Positions 5,372-12,984 of a stretch of DNA of 39,620 nt are shown piece after piece. The notes under the pieces are model-generated. The model worked only from the letters and a program-made list of their open reading frames with translations. It had not been told where the DNA came from and did no database searches. This DNA is from a virus, in IMG/VR virus record IMGVR_UViG_3300009080_000978, positions 1 through 39,620 of that record. One strand, written 5' to 3'. Numbering within the stretch: position 1 is the first letter of the stretch; the number at the start of each line of letters is the position of its first letter. The translations under genes and the position numbers were made by a program.

Positions 5372-6028
5372 CTACTCAAAGAATAGGATGTCTGACGGGT
5401 TCTGGCCTTCTTCTATTGAAGGCGTAGCTAGTTTTGGATCTATGCTATCCTCTACGTCAAACCCAAAGAACATTGGCATAGTGTATCTATCACCAGAAAC
5501 AAGATGATGAATACAATGCCTATATCTACTTGGAAACATTAGGAGGTCCCCTGCTTTTGGCTTTATCTTTAGATTATCAAATTCTGGGAAAGCTATCTCC
5601 CCACCCAAATACTCGTCTGTAATATAGGCAATTGCTGTAATGTTATATCTATAGAATCCACCAGCGATTGCAGGAAGCCTTGACGGCGTTTCTGCATCAC
5701 TATGAACTGACATAGACTCACCTATCAGCATATCCCACTTGACGAGATGGGCGGGTTGTCTAGGCTCCTCAAGCATCTTTATGCCATATGGCTCTGAGTA
5801 GTTGCTCAGAACCTCTGCATAGGCTGCCTCCTGGCAAGACACAAGCATTTCTTTTACAATATCACTGTCTATCTGGTCACTATAAAAATTCCCAAATCCA
5901 TAAACATTTCTTAGATAGGATGCTAGGGTATACAGGTCTGACCCATGAATAAAGTTTTTTACATGAGTGATACCAGCTCTAGAGTAGCCTATCTTATTGT
6001 ATTGCTCCATATAGTTTTCATAGCTCAT
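5372..6028 (-). CDS. 2OG-Fe(II) oxygenase (prolyl-4-hydroxylase-like), 218 aa
   Basis: The double-stranded beta-helix core is visible: iron ligands H109-S-D111, distal His in YRHCIHHLVSGDRY (H174 or nearby) and R181 for 2-oxoglutarate. GGEIAFPEF and KPKAGDLLMFPS are typical of P4H-like phage oxygenases. It should hydroxylate a protein or small-molecule substrate using O2 and 2-oxoglutarate. It is a leaderless gene whose promoter overlaps the end of the thyX region. It is followed after two nt by a GT60-like glycosyltransferase. One of six such oxygenases in the window; substrate unknown. Confidence 0.85.
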   Translation of the reverse strand: MSYENYMEQYNKIGYSRAGITHVKNFIHGSDLYTLASYLRNVYGFGNFYSDQIDSDIVKEMLVSCQEAAYAEVLSNYSEPYGIKMLEEPRQPAHLVKWDMLIGESMSVHSDAETPSRLPAIAGGFYRYNITAIAYITDEYLGGEIAFPEFDNLKIKPKAGDLLMFPSRYRHCIHHLVSGDRYTMPMFFGFDVEDSIDPKLATPSIEEGQNPSDILFFE

Positions 6029-6034
6029 AATTAT

Positions 6035-6043
6035 ATTATATCA
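6035..6043 (-). promoter_or_regulatory. Extended -10 promoter, leaderless (TGATATAAT)
   Basis: Minus-strand TGATATAAT, 6 nt before the ATG at 6028. It overlaps the stop of the upstream thyX gene. Confidence 0.75.
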
Positions 6044-6757
6044 TTCTTCGTATAGCAAGCTGATTGTTTCTGGGAATGCTTCTTTAGTTAGTTTAAGAAC
6101 TGCCTCTGCATACTTTTGGATCTCCCATTGTGCATCATGCTCTAGCCTTTGATCTAGGAATGTTAGGATACCCTGTAGGGATACCGTCCATCGCCAGCGG
6201 ACATACATTCCATATGCTGGTAGAAATAGTCTAGCAATCTCTGGAGCAACGCCATCATTCATTGCATCGTGGTATGCCTCTGTACCCTGTACTACCGTCT
6301 CGCATAGCCTCTGGAAGTGCTTAGCTCCAAGCTCTTCATCCAGTGGCTCTCCCGAGCCCTGCTTGCTATTCTCTGGCTTGCTACGCCACTCTCCTGGTAA
6401 TGGGATATAAAACTTCTCATCTTCTGTGATGTAACGTCTAGATGACTCGTTCCATCCGTTCTGTTCATCTACATGTGTAGAAGACACAGCATACTTCCAC
6501 CACTGCCTCGCAACAAATAGCGGAGCGTATACCTCAAAAGTTGCAGCTGCGTGTCTGAACGGGCTGGTGTGCTGCTCCCTTAGCAAAAACTTCAGTAGCT
6601 TTGCATCTCGCTCTTCAAAGGTGGTAGTCTCTTTATCGTATGACACTCTGGCAGCATTAACTACTGATACGTCATCTCCAAGTACGTCTACCAGCCTTAC
6701 GTAACCTTCATCAAGCACACTTACTGGATCTGGTGTAGTTCTAATATAAGTTGTCAT
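6041..6757 (-). CDS. thyX: Flavin-dependent thymidylate synthase ThyX (variant signature)
   Basis: ThyX makes dTMP from dUMP with FAD, NADPH and methylene-tetrahydrofolate. Family features are clear: NAARVSY near the N-terminus, HTSPFRH, RQWW, NESSRRY, RLFLP and FLDQRLEHDAQWEIQKYAEAV near the end. The usual RHRxxSxNExSxRY signature is altered: RQWW is followed by KYAVSSTHVDEQNGW before NESSRRY, so the RHR part is lost and several residues are inserted. The start is set at the ATG at 6757, which overlaps the preceding TGA (ATGA); a TTG four codons upstream is less likely. It is translated with the DUF1599-like gene. Confidence 0.93.
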   Translation of the reverse strand: MTTYIRTTPDPVSVLDEGYVRLVDVLGDDVSVVNAARVSYDKETTTFEERDAKLLKFLLREQHTSPFRHAAATFEVYAPLFVARQWWKYAVSSTHVDEQNGWNESSRRYITEDEKFYIPLPGEWRSKPENSKQGSGEPLDEELGAKHFQRLCETVVQGTEAYHDAMNDGVAPEIARLFLPAYGMYVRWRWTVSLQGILTFLDQRLEHDAQWEIQKYAEAVLKLTKEAFPETISLLYEE

Positions 6758-7041
6758 TCGTTTGGCCAATCTCCATCTAGCACCATCAATCCAATGGCAC
6801 TGTAGTTCATCATATCTAGAAAGCTATCTCTTAGGCTTTCGTTTTCTGGTGTAGCTCCAGAATCAACAAGGTTATTAATCCTAGAAAGCTTATCGTGCAT
6901 TCGTACACGCAACCCATTTACTGGGCCGCCTGGACTAAAGGCAATGTTTTTTGGACCATAGTCCATCTGCTTCTTAACTAGTACATCTTTTGCTTCACTA
7001 TAGTACTTCTGTGCCATGGCCTCGAAGTCTTTAATCTCCAT
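6754..7041 (-). CDS. DUF1599-like nucleotide-metabolism protein, 95 aa
   Basis: The sequence KQMDYGPKNI, then RMHDKLSRINNL, then SLRDSFLDMMNYSAIG follows the pattern of DUF1599 (PF07659, nucleotide modification associated domain 1), an all-alpha family related in layout to MazG/dUTPase-type pyrophosphohydrolases. It is helical, with conserved acidic residues that could bind metal. It is coupled by ATGA to thyX, which supports a role in dUTP/dTTP handling. An AAGGA site lies eight nt before the ATG, and the gene overlaps the end of the epimerase gene by 11 bp. Confidence 0.75.
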   Translation of the reverse strand: MEIKDFEAMAQKYYSEAKDVLVKKQMDYGPKNIAFSPGGPVNGLRVRMHDKLSRINNLVDSGATPENESLRDSFLDMMNYSAIGLMVLDGDWPNE

Positions 7042-7978
7042 TATATTCCTTAGCTATATCATTTATTATTTGCTCTAAAGAATACTGTGGCTCCCACCCA
7101 GTATCATTAGTTATCTTTTTAGTATCTGCAACTCTTCTGTCGGTGTCTTCGTATCCAGGACCATAGGCGGTATCGTAATCTATCATAGAAACAGTTGACA
7201 TTGATCTTGTCTGCCTAATCACGGTGTCTGCAAGGGAGAGGATTGACACTTCTTTGCTACCGCCAATGTTGTATGCCTCACCAAACCTGCCAGACTGTGT
7301 GAGCATATAGATAGCCCTCACTGTGTCTAAAACATGGCAGAAAGATCTAGTCTGAAGCCCAGAGCCATATACTGACAAAGGCTTATTCTCCACGGCAGCC
7401 TTTACAAATCTAGGAAGGACCATTCCGTATTCCCCAGACTGCCTTGGACCAACAGAATTAAAAATTCTTCCAGTAACAAATCTTAGGCCCCTATCTTTTT
7501 GATAAAAGTTTGCAAGGGCCTCCCCAATAGCTTTAGACTGTCCATACGACCATCTAATTACATCTGGTGATCCAAATACGCTGGCTGTAGTCTCTTTAAA
7601 TGGCACTTCTGGGCTTGTACCATATGCCTCAGATGTGGATGCAAAAAAGATTGGCTTATCCAACATGGCAGCGACACGAAACATCGTGTCTGTATTATTA
7701 ATATTATTATTAATAAGCTGTGGAGTCTTGTCCATTGTATTTTTAACTCCAACAGTTGCAGCCAAGTGAATTATCCAGTCAGCATGCTGTGCCTCAACTA
7801 TCATAGCTTCGTAGTTAGCCATGTTTATTGGAGCCAGCCTAACACCAGCAGATAACAGATTGTCTACCTTACCAGTAGACATGTCATCTACAACGACTAC
7901 CTCATGCCCCTCCTCTACCAACAGGTTAGACAGATGAGATCCTATAAACCCAGCACCACCAGTTACTAAATATCTCAA
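7031..7978 (-). CDS. NAD-dependent sugar-nucleotide epimerase/dehydratase (extended SDR)
   Basis: The 315-aa protein has the NAD-binding motif TGGAGFIGSHL at residues 6-16, the catalytic Y145-x3-K149 in WSYGQSKAIGE, and the Ser/Thr in FFASTSEAYG. GRIFNSVGPRQ and the C-terminal half match UDP-glucose 4-epimerases and UDP-glucuronate decarboxylases. It acts on UDP- or dTDP-sugars in the cytosol. The start is TTG at 7978, overlapping the TGA of the upstream dehydrogenase (TTGA), so the two are co-translated. A dehydrogenase followed by an SDR suggests a UDP-glucuronate-type route to UDP-xylose or UDP-galacturonate, but the exact sugar cannot be read from sequence. Confidence 0.87.
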   Translation of the reverse strand: MRYLVTGGAGFIGSHLSNLLVEEGHEVVVVDDMSTGKVDNLLSAGVRLAPINMANYEAMIVEAQHADWIIHLAATVGVKNTMDKTPQLINNNINNTDTMFRVAAMLDKPIFFASTSEAYGTSPEVPFKETTASVFGSPDVIRWSYGQSKAIGEALANFYQKDRGLRFVTGRIFNSVGPRQSGEYGMVLPRFVKAAVENKPLSVYGSGLQTRSFCHVLDTVRAIYMLTQSGRFGEAYNIGGSKEVSILSLADTVIRQTRSMSTVSMIDYDTAYGPGYEDTDRRVADTKKITNDTGWEPQYSLEQIINDIAKEYNGD

Positions 7979-9066
7979 TACAGCCTTTCACAATCTATCG
8001 TAGGAATCTTTGGCAGCAGACTCTGCTCTAAAGTTTTATGTCTGTTCACAATTATAGCAAGGTCGTATCCATCTGTCAATGCCCTTGATGTCTCGTCACC
8101 GTACCGTTTTATAACATCGTCATGCCAGTCCACTGAAGCACCAGAATCTCTAAGCATTGCGATTAACTCCAATGCCTTTGACTCCCTTACATCGGCAGTG
8201 TCAGCCTTATATGTTATGCCAACCACCAAAATCTTTTTACCGCTTAGATTGCCCAGCTTACGCATAGCCAGCTCATGTATAAACTGTATACCGTCTGCAT
8301 TAGCCATCAGAGCTGCTTCTAACGTCTTTATAGGTAGCCCTAATCTATTTGCACTGTCAATCAGGAATTGTGGGTCTACGGGTATACAGTGACCTCCCAC
8401 GCCAAGTCCAGGCTTAAATGGCATAAAACCATATGGCTTAGTGGATGCCAGCTCTATAACATTAGAAGCCTTCACGCCAGATCTATACAGGAACTTGCTC
8501 ATTTCATTTACAAAAGAAATGTTAAGTAGTCTAAATGAGTTCTCTAAAAGTTTAGCTGCTTCGGCTTCTTCTGGTAAATTAGCTGTAATAACCTCTTCGC
8601 ACATTGAAGAGTAAAACTCTGTTGCAATTGCAGCAGCCGTTGGCCCAATGCCCGACACAATCTTTGGAGTGTTTGTAATAGTATAACTAGAGTTGCCTGG
8701 ATCAATTCTCTCTGGTGAGTAAGCTACGAATACATTACGATCCTTATACTCTTCGGCTACCAAGGAGGTAAAACCAATAGAAACTGTAGACTCTATACAT
8801 AGCAATGCACCAGCCTTAATGTGCTGCATTACACGATATATTGCATCAGATATGCCAAGGTGTCCGTCTGCTGGGGTTGGCGTGCAGATTAGAACTATGT
8901 CGGATTGAGATATGTCATCATACAGGGTACTAGTCTTGTACTCAGATACCGAATCTAATACCGCCTGTGAAGTATCAATCCCGATAACAGAATGACCAGA
9001 GGCAACTGCTGCTAAAGAAATCTCTCTACCAACGTACCCCTGGCCAATTACTGCTACTGAACTAAT
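7975..9066 (-). CDS. UDP-sugar 6-dehydrogenase (UDP-Glc/GlcNAc type), apparent AUU start
   Basis: Three regions of the UDP-glucose/UDP-ManNAc dehydrogenase family are present: an N-terminal Rossmann segment (VAVIGQGYVGREI), CIESTVSIGFT in the middle, the catalytic Cys in GVGGHCIPVDP, and a C-terminal NAD-like domain with ILVVGITYKADTADVRES. It oxidises the C6 hydroxyl of a UDP-hexose to a uronate. The first ATG in frame is at 8829, which would delete the Rossmann fold. The frame is open upstream to a TAG at about 9082, with no ATG, GTG or TTG. The best start is ATT at 9066, eight nt after GAAGG, giving about 363 aa. A sequence error or a programmed frameshift from the upstream 66-aa gene are alternatives. 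Confidence 0.85.
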   Translation of the reverse strand: MSSVAVIGQGYVGREISLAAVASGHSVIGIDTSQAVLDSVSEYKTSTLYDDISQSDIVLICTPTPADGHLGISDAIYRVMQHIKAGALLCIESTVSIGFTSLVAEEYKDRNVFVAYSPERIDPGNSSYTITNTPKIVSGIGPTAAAIATEFYSSMCEEVITANLPEEAEAAKLLENSFRLLNISFVNEMSKFLYRSGVKASNVIELASTKPYGFMPFKPGLGVGGHCIPVDPQFLIDSANRLGLPIKTLEAALMANADGIQFIHELAMRKLGNLSGKKILVVGITYKADTADVRESKALELIAMLRDSGASVDWHDDVIKRYGDETSRALTDGYDLAIIVNRHKTLEQSLLPKIPTIDCERLY

Positions 9067-9067
9067 A

Positions 9068-9268
9068 CTAATATCCTTCGTCGTGCTCTACACCATGCTT
9101 GTTGTCAATATATTTGTGTGCTTTACGTAATGCAATTCCTCGTGTAAGTAGAAATGTTGCGGCAACGAATACTGCATTCCAAAAGAATTCTGCAACTACA
9201 TGCTCTAATCCAAAAGTAATCTCAATAATACCTTCTAGGAAGGTCTCACCCTCGTGTCCGTGTTCCAT
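9068..9268 (-). CDS. Small single-pass membrane protein, 66 aa
   Basis: An acidic N-terminus (MEHGHEGETFLEG) is followed by one hydrophobic helix (residues about 29-47, FFWNAVFVAATFLLTRGIAL) and a basic, His-containing C-terminal tail. Family unknown. It has the best sigma-70-type promoter in the window and a purine-rich ribosome site (GAGAGAGAC). It is followed one nt later by the probable AUU start of the UDP-sugar dehydrogenase, so it may act as the leader gene that brings ribosomes to that start. Confidence 0.75.
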   Translation of the reverse strand: MEHGHEGETFLEGIIEITFGLEHVVAEFFWNAVFVAATFLLTRGIALRKAHKYIDNKHGVEHDEGY

Positions 9269-9298
9269 TTTTTGTCTCTCTCTTATTGTGTTATAACA

Positions 9299-9327
9299 AT
9301 TATACCCTTATTGAAAACGATTGTCAA
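9299..9327 (-). promoter_or_regulatory. Consensus TTGACA-N17-TATAAT promoter
   Basis: Minus-strand TTGACA (9327-9322), exactly 17 nt, then TATAAT (9304-9299), about 30 nt before the ATG at 9268. The -35 box overlaps the nrdH stop. A 10-bp palindrome TGTTATAACA (9289-9298) directly follows the -10 and could be an operator. Confidence 0.85.
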
Positions 9328-9545
9328 GCGGCTAATAGATTTAGCTTATCTGGTTGGAAACCTGCCCAGTTGCCTGCATCTGAAACAACTACTGGTGCTG
9401 CCTGAAAACCCATTCCTAGAATCATCTCTAGTGCTGCTGGATCTTCTGTGATATCAACAGTATCATACTCTACCCCTGCCTTGTCTAGGTATCTCTTTGT
9501 CATGTCGCATTGCACGCATGCTGGCTTGGTATAAACTGTTGTCAT
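9324..9545 (-). CDS. nrdH: NrdH-type glutaredoxin-like electron donor
   Basis: The 73-aa protein has the redox motif C10-V-Q-C13 after a short strand (TTVYTKPA), the YDTVDITEDP strand, the cis-Pro region AAPVVVSD and the GFQPDKL C-terminal segment characteristic of NrdH. NrdH reduces the class Ib ribonucleotide reductase. The nrdE, nrdF and nrdI genes lie 25 kb away in this window, so the phage has a complete class Ib set split into two places. AGGAGA lies five nt before the ATG, and a consensus promoter lies upstream. Confidence 0.92.
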   Translation of the reverse strand: MTTVYTKPACVQCDMTKRYLDKAGVEYDTVDITEDPAALEMILGMGFQAAPVVVSDAGNWAGFQPDKLNLLAA

Positions 9546-9571
9546 TTAAATCTCCTAAGGTCGTTACATCT

Positions 9572-9601
9572 ATTATACCTTTAGATTTGCCTAGCTGTCA
9601 A
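9572..9601 (-). promoter_or_regulatory. TTGACA-N18-TATAAT promoter of nrdH
   Basis: Minus-strand TTGACA (9601-9596), 18 nt, TATAAT (9577-9572), then a leader of about 20 nt containing AGGAGA. Confidence 0.85.
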
Positions 9602-9629
9602 TATGTAGATTACATTTTTATAACAAAGG

Positions 9630-10232
9630 CTAACAAGATATGTCTACATTTAGATTTATCGTTGCCCTGTAGTCATGTTTTGAGGGGTGCTCCCATGTAT
9701 GGAAGTAGTCACCGTTAAAGAGAAGTGCACCACCGCCAACAGGAGAAAACCTCTTTAGCTCCTCTAGATCCTCTTCTGTGTGGAAATGGCCGTCTACTTT
9801 CTGTGTAAATAGAATTGTATCTCCATCTGAGTCGTTTAGATAGTATATAAAAACAAAATGCTTATTTTCATTTCTTAGATCAACGTGTGGTACTGTTGGC
9901 CTGGTGTCTAGGCTAGTAAAAGATATGTTTGTCCTAGTCCTAAATACCTCATTAAGAACTAGGCTGTGCTTTTCAGCAAACTTTAAAAATATAGATTTGG
10001 CTATTGGCCTCATCATATCTGCTTCATGTATGTTGTTGCTTCCAGCAACCATGATTGGTCTGTCTAGAAACCTATCTCCAGGAATGCCAGTATAGCCATC
10101 TGTTGCAGCCCCAATGCTATGGGTCTCAAAGTGAAAGTCAGCGTCCCTAGTCTGCATTAAGATCTCATGAGCCTCATCTTTAGAAAGAAGCTCAGTATCA
10201 TAAATGTATATTGGGAGATTGCTTTCAATCAT
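9630..10232 (-). CDS. 2OG-Fe(II) oxygenase, 200 aa
   Basis: Iron ligands H116-V-D118 and H178 (GDYFHTW) and the 2-oxoglutarate Arg R189 (HDYRATINLNV) are in the right order and spacing. YYLNDSDGDTILF and GGGALLFNGDYFH closely match the oxygenase at 15351-15923, so these two form one subfamily, distinct from the P4H-like group at 5372, 22333 and 26406. It probably hydroxylates a small molecule or peptide. The gene follows the 10239 gene by 6 nt with a weak ribosome site; regulation is probably by readthrough. Confidence 0.85.
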   Translation of the reverse strand: MIESNLPIYIYDTELLSKDEAHEILMQTRDADFHFETHSIGAATDGYTGIPGDRFLDRPIMVAGSNNIHEADMMRPIAKSIFLKFAEKHSLVLNEVFRTRTNISFTSLDTRPTVPHVDLRNENKHFVFIYYLNDSDGDTILFTQKVDGHFHTEEDLEELKRFSPVGGGALLFNGDYFHTWEHPSKHDYRATINLNVDISC

Positions 10233-10238
10233 TGATGG

Positions 10239-11108
10239 CTAAAACAACTCTCTAAGGCTAACAGACTTGGTGTGGTCCTTGCCAAAATCAGCAAATAATG
10301 CCTTGTCTTCGGTTTGCTTAACTATGTTTATCGACCAGGAGTACCCTGCCTCTCGACCCAAGGCGTCCCACATGATACGTCCATTAGATGGATTGCTGGT
10401 ATTGTTAAAGTCTTTGCCCTTTTTGTCCACTTCATGACGAGAGAAGAAAGAATACATACGCTTAACTACACTAAGAGACATTGATCGCCCTGCTACGATG
10501 TCTCTTGCCCTGCCCCAACCGACTGGAGTTCCAGCACCCGTAGCCTTACCATCCTCTTTCCACTTAATTGCTCGTCTTGCAGCGGATTTCATTCCAGCTG
10601 TAGGTGCGTAACCGTCTGCCTTCAAAAACTTTTCATTCTCTTCATCATTAATGCCGATCTTTAAGTCATCAACAATGGTGGCGTCGCTAGCTAGCATACC
10701 GATAGAGTAGGCTGTTGGATAGTACATATCGTCATCTTTTTCATAGACCCTAACAGCCATAGCTGGGTTTTCTGGATTGGACTCGATTGCATACTCTGTT
10801 CCTGGTACACCATACACACCGCCCTCAAGCATGACATGCTCTACAAGACCAACTACTGGGCCTTCGCTAGTCATACCAATAACCATATCCCCCTCGTGTG
10901 GAATCCAGTCTGCCATTAGTGTGCCATCTGGCATTCTGTGGTATCCCTCTGGAGTGTCAGCCTTGTCCATCGAGTCAGCTTTCTTAGATGGAACGCAATT
11001 TGGAACTGGTTTGCCACCTTTTCCAGGCTTCATCCCACGCTGAACGTACCCATCCCAACAGGGTGCCTGCTTGTCTAGACTATCTTCTGTGCTCATCCTA
11101 TTCGCCAT
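10239..11108 (-). CDS. Conserved phage protein with C-terminal DNA-packaging/head-region type domain
   Basis: The 289-aa protein has an N-terminal PCWDGYVQRGMKPGKGGKPV-NCVPS segment of a type found near the ends of many myovirus and siphovirus head-region proteins. A middle beta-rich part follows (residues about 55-135). The C-terminal domain (about 165-275) starts APTAGMKSAARRAIKWKEDG and contains GRARDIVAGRSMSLSVVKRM, SFFSRHEVDKKGKDF and GRIMWDALGREAGYSW. That last domain recurs in phage proteins fused to proteases and other enzymes; its function is not known to me. The ATG at 11108 overlaps the previous gene by 11 bp; an ATG at 11096, one nt after the stop, is an equal candidate. Confidence 0.65.
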   Translation of the reverse strand: MANRMSTEDSLDKQAPCWDGYVQRGMKPGKGGKPVPNCVPSKKADSMDKADTPEGYHRMPDGTLMADWIPHEGDMVIGMTSEGPVVGLVEHVMLEGGVYGVPGTEYAIESNPENPAMAVRVYEKDDDMYYPTAYSIGMLASDATIVDDLKIGINDEENEKFLKADGYAPTAGMKSAARRAIKWKEDGKATGAGTPVGWGRARDIVAGRSMSLSVVKRMYSFFSRHEVDKKGKDFNNTSNPSNGRIMWDALGREAGYSWSINIVKQTEDKALFADFGKDHTKSVSLRELF

Positions 11109-11349
11109 CTTTCTTTAAGATGCCTTTAGCACCAAAATAACCACCAATAATACCGATAACACCACCAAGTGCTGTTTGAACAAGAGTCATAACTTCAGCG
11201 GATACGTCTACTGGCTCTCCAGTTTGGGTTGTCTCAATGGCCGCAACCACATAGTCACCAACAATTGCAACTAAAATTGCAAGCATTACACCAGTGGCAA
11301 GCACTAGCATTACCTTATCCTTTATAATAGAATCTTTTTTATCATTCAT
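11098..11349 (-). CDS. Two-helix small membrane protein, holin-like, 83 aa
   Basis: Two hydrophobic helices (about residues 12-37 VMLVLATGVMLAILVAIVGDYVV and 55-74 LVQTALGGVIGIIGGYFGAK) flank an acidic loop, with a charged tail KKDGE. The size and layout fit a class II holin, but no lysin is adjacent (the lysin is at 21510-22301), and other holin-like proteins exist at 17553 and 32517. The start is leaderless, with TGATATAAT 6 nt before the ATG. Confidence 0.65.
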   Translation of the reverse strand: MNDKKDSIIKDKVMLVLATGVMLAILVAIVGDYVVAAIETTQTGEPVDVSAEVMTLVQTALGGVIGIIGGYFGAKGILKKDGE

Positions 11350-11355
11350 AGATTA

Positions 11356-11364
11356 ATTATATCA
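11356..11364 (-). promoter_or_regulatory. Extended -10 promoter, leaderless (TGATATAAT)
   Basis: Minus-strand TGATATAAT, 6 nt before the ATG at 11349; it overlaps the stop of the carbamoyltransferase gene. Confidence 0.75.
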
Positions 11365-12984
11365 TAACAATATAAGCTTAGAGATCTCTGGGCAGTATAG
11401 ATACTTAATACCAGACTCCTTGCAAGTTCTGATTGCATCATCCATATTTTCTACCAGGGTGTCTCCAGCCAGATTAAATGATGTATTCAATAGCATTGGG
11501 ATTCCAGTGATATTATAGAATGATTCGATTAACTCATAGTAGTTACTGTTTTGATCGGCTGATACCGTCTGAATCCTTGATGTTCCATCGTTGTGCTGTA
11601 GGGCAGGGACGACATCCCTCTTGTCTGGCAAAGTCTCGACGGCGAACATCATCTCTGGGCTGCTAGAGAGTGTTTGCATGTCAAACCAGTCGGGGGCACG
11701 CTCCTCTAGAACTGAGCCAGCAAATGGTCTGAAGTATTCTCTTTTCTTGATAGTATTAACAACATCTCTTCCATCTGGATCTCTTGGGTCATAAAGAATT
11801 GACCTATTACCTAGGGCCCTAGGCCCTGACTCAGCCCTTCCCTGGTAGATAGCCACTACATTTCTCTCAGATAGCAGCTTAGCTACATGGTCTGACGTCA
11901 CGTCAATGGACTGGGTGTCTGAGAAGACCTCGTGGTTAGCCTGTGATCCAAGATACATCCTATTGATTGGCATAGATGGCTTGTTGGTTAGCTTCTTATA
12001 AAGCCACTGGGCTGCCCCGATAGCGGTACCAGAGTCACTGGAGTTTGGCTCTACATAGAAGTTAATGTCTGGAAACTCTTTAAGATACTTGTAGTTATTG
12101 ACACAGTTAAGAAAGTACCCACCGCTAAGGCAAATATTTTTGCTGCCAGACATCTCTATAGTTTTCTTAATAAGGCTAATAGATACATCCAAAGAATCAT
12201 TCTGTACCCTATATGCCAAATTCTCATCCGAGATATCGCTATTCAAAATTTCTGGGTTGGCAACTCCATCAACAAATGCCCTGGGATCTGATGGATTATC
12301 AACGCCATAGGCAGATAGGCCCATAACTTTTCCTGCATTATGATAAGAATTAAATATTTTAATGCCTGCTGCACTGAACATTTTACCTAAACTCAAATTG
12401 GAGGGGTATATTGTATAGGGGTAATTTAGTGGCAGCCTCTCAGAGCATTTGGTGAAGTGTGGCATGCTGCTTAGCTCAATCGCAAGCTCCCCGTATCTCC
12501 AGGATGAATGCTGAGTAATCAAGTTTTTATGAAGAGTCTCAATATCTTTAGAGGCATGGTAGATAGTTTCGGATTCCCTGTAAAGATTCTCTCCGTCATA
12601 GAATGCTTGGCCTGCTCCGTCTGCCACCAAGATCCCAGCATCTTCAAAGCCTGAGTTATAAAATGCAACGCTTGCATGTGCCAAGTGATGATCTCTGAGC
12701 CAGTATGCCTGGTACTTCTCATTGTTACTAAGATGCTTAGTCTTACCAATTGATACAAGTAGGTATGAAAGCAGGTCTCTGGCATTTAGCTCATATGGGA
12801 AGGCACCAACAAAAACAATATGCCGTGGGTCATGGAGTCTCATGGCCTTGGCAAAGCTATTTATGAAACCAGTAGTGTGCTTCTCGTGTGTAATCCTTTC
12901 CTCTTCTTGGTAAAAGATTACTGAACCATCCTCGATAACGCATACGCTACCGTCATGCGACATGTTTACGCCAAGGACCTTCAT
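11362..12984 (-). CDS. Carbamoyltransferase (NodU/CmcH family), 540 aa
   Basis: The N-terminal kinase-like (ASKHA) domain carries VLGVNMSHDGSVCVIEDG and HHLAHASVAFYNS (metal/phosphate-binding His at about 99-103), followed by ADGAG. The C-terminal domain has GRAESGPRALGNRSILYDPR and LLNTSFNLAGD, hallmarks of PF02543/PF16861. It makes carbamoyl-adenylate from carbamoyl phosphate and ATP and puts the carbamoyl group on a hydroxyl of a sugar or similar acceptor. Full length for the family. It overlaps the PIG-L gene by ATGA, and is the last enzyme of a four-gene cassette. A second, shorter family member lies at 22989-24428. Confidence 0.92.
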   Translation of the reverse strand: MKVLGVNMSHDGSVCVIEDGSVIFYQEEERITHEKHTTGFINSFAKAMRLHDPRHIVFVGAFPYELNARDLLSYLLVSIGKTKHLSNNEKYQAYWLRDHHLAHASVAFYNSGFEDAGILVADGAGQAFYDGENLYRESETIYHASKDIETLHKNLITQHSSWRYGELAIELSSMPHFTKCSERLPLNYPYTIYPSNLSLGKMFSAAGIKIFNSYHNAGKVMGLSAYGVDNPSDPRAFVDGVANPEILNSDISDENLAYRVQNDSLDVSISLIKKTIEMSGSKNICLSGGYFLNCVNNYKYLKEFPDINFYVEPNSSDSGTAIGAAQWLYKKLTNKPSMPINRMYLGSQANHEVFSDTQSIDVTSDHVAKLLSERNVVAIYQGRAESGPRALGNRSILYDPRDPDGRDVVNTIKKREYFRPFAGSVLEERAPDWFDMQTLSSSPEMMFAVETLPDKRDVVPALQHNDGTSRIQTVSADQNSNYYELIESFYNITGIPMLLNTSFNLAGDTLVENMDDAIRTCKESGIKYLYCPEISKLILL

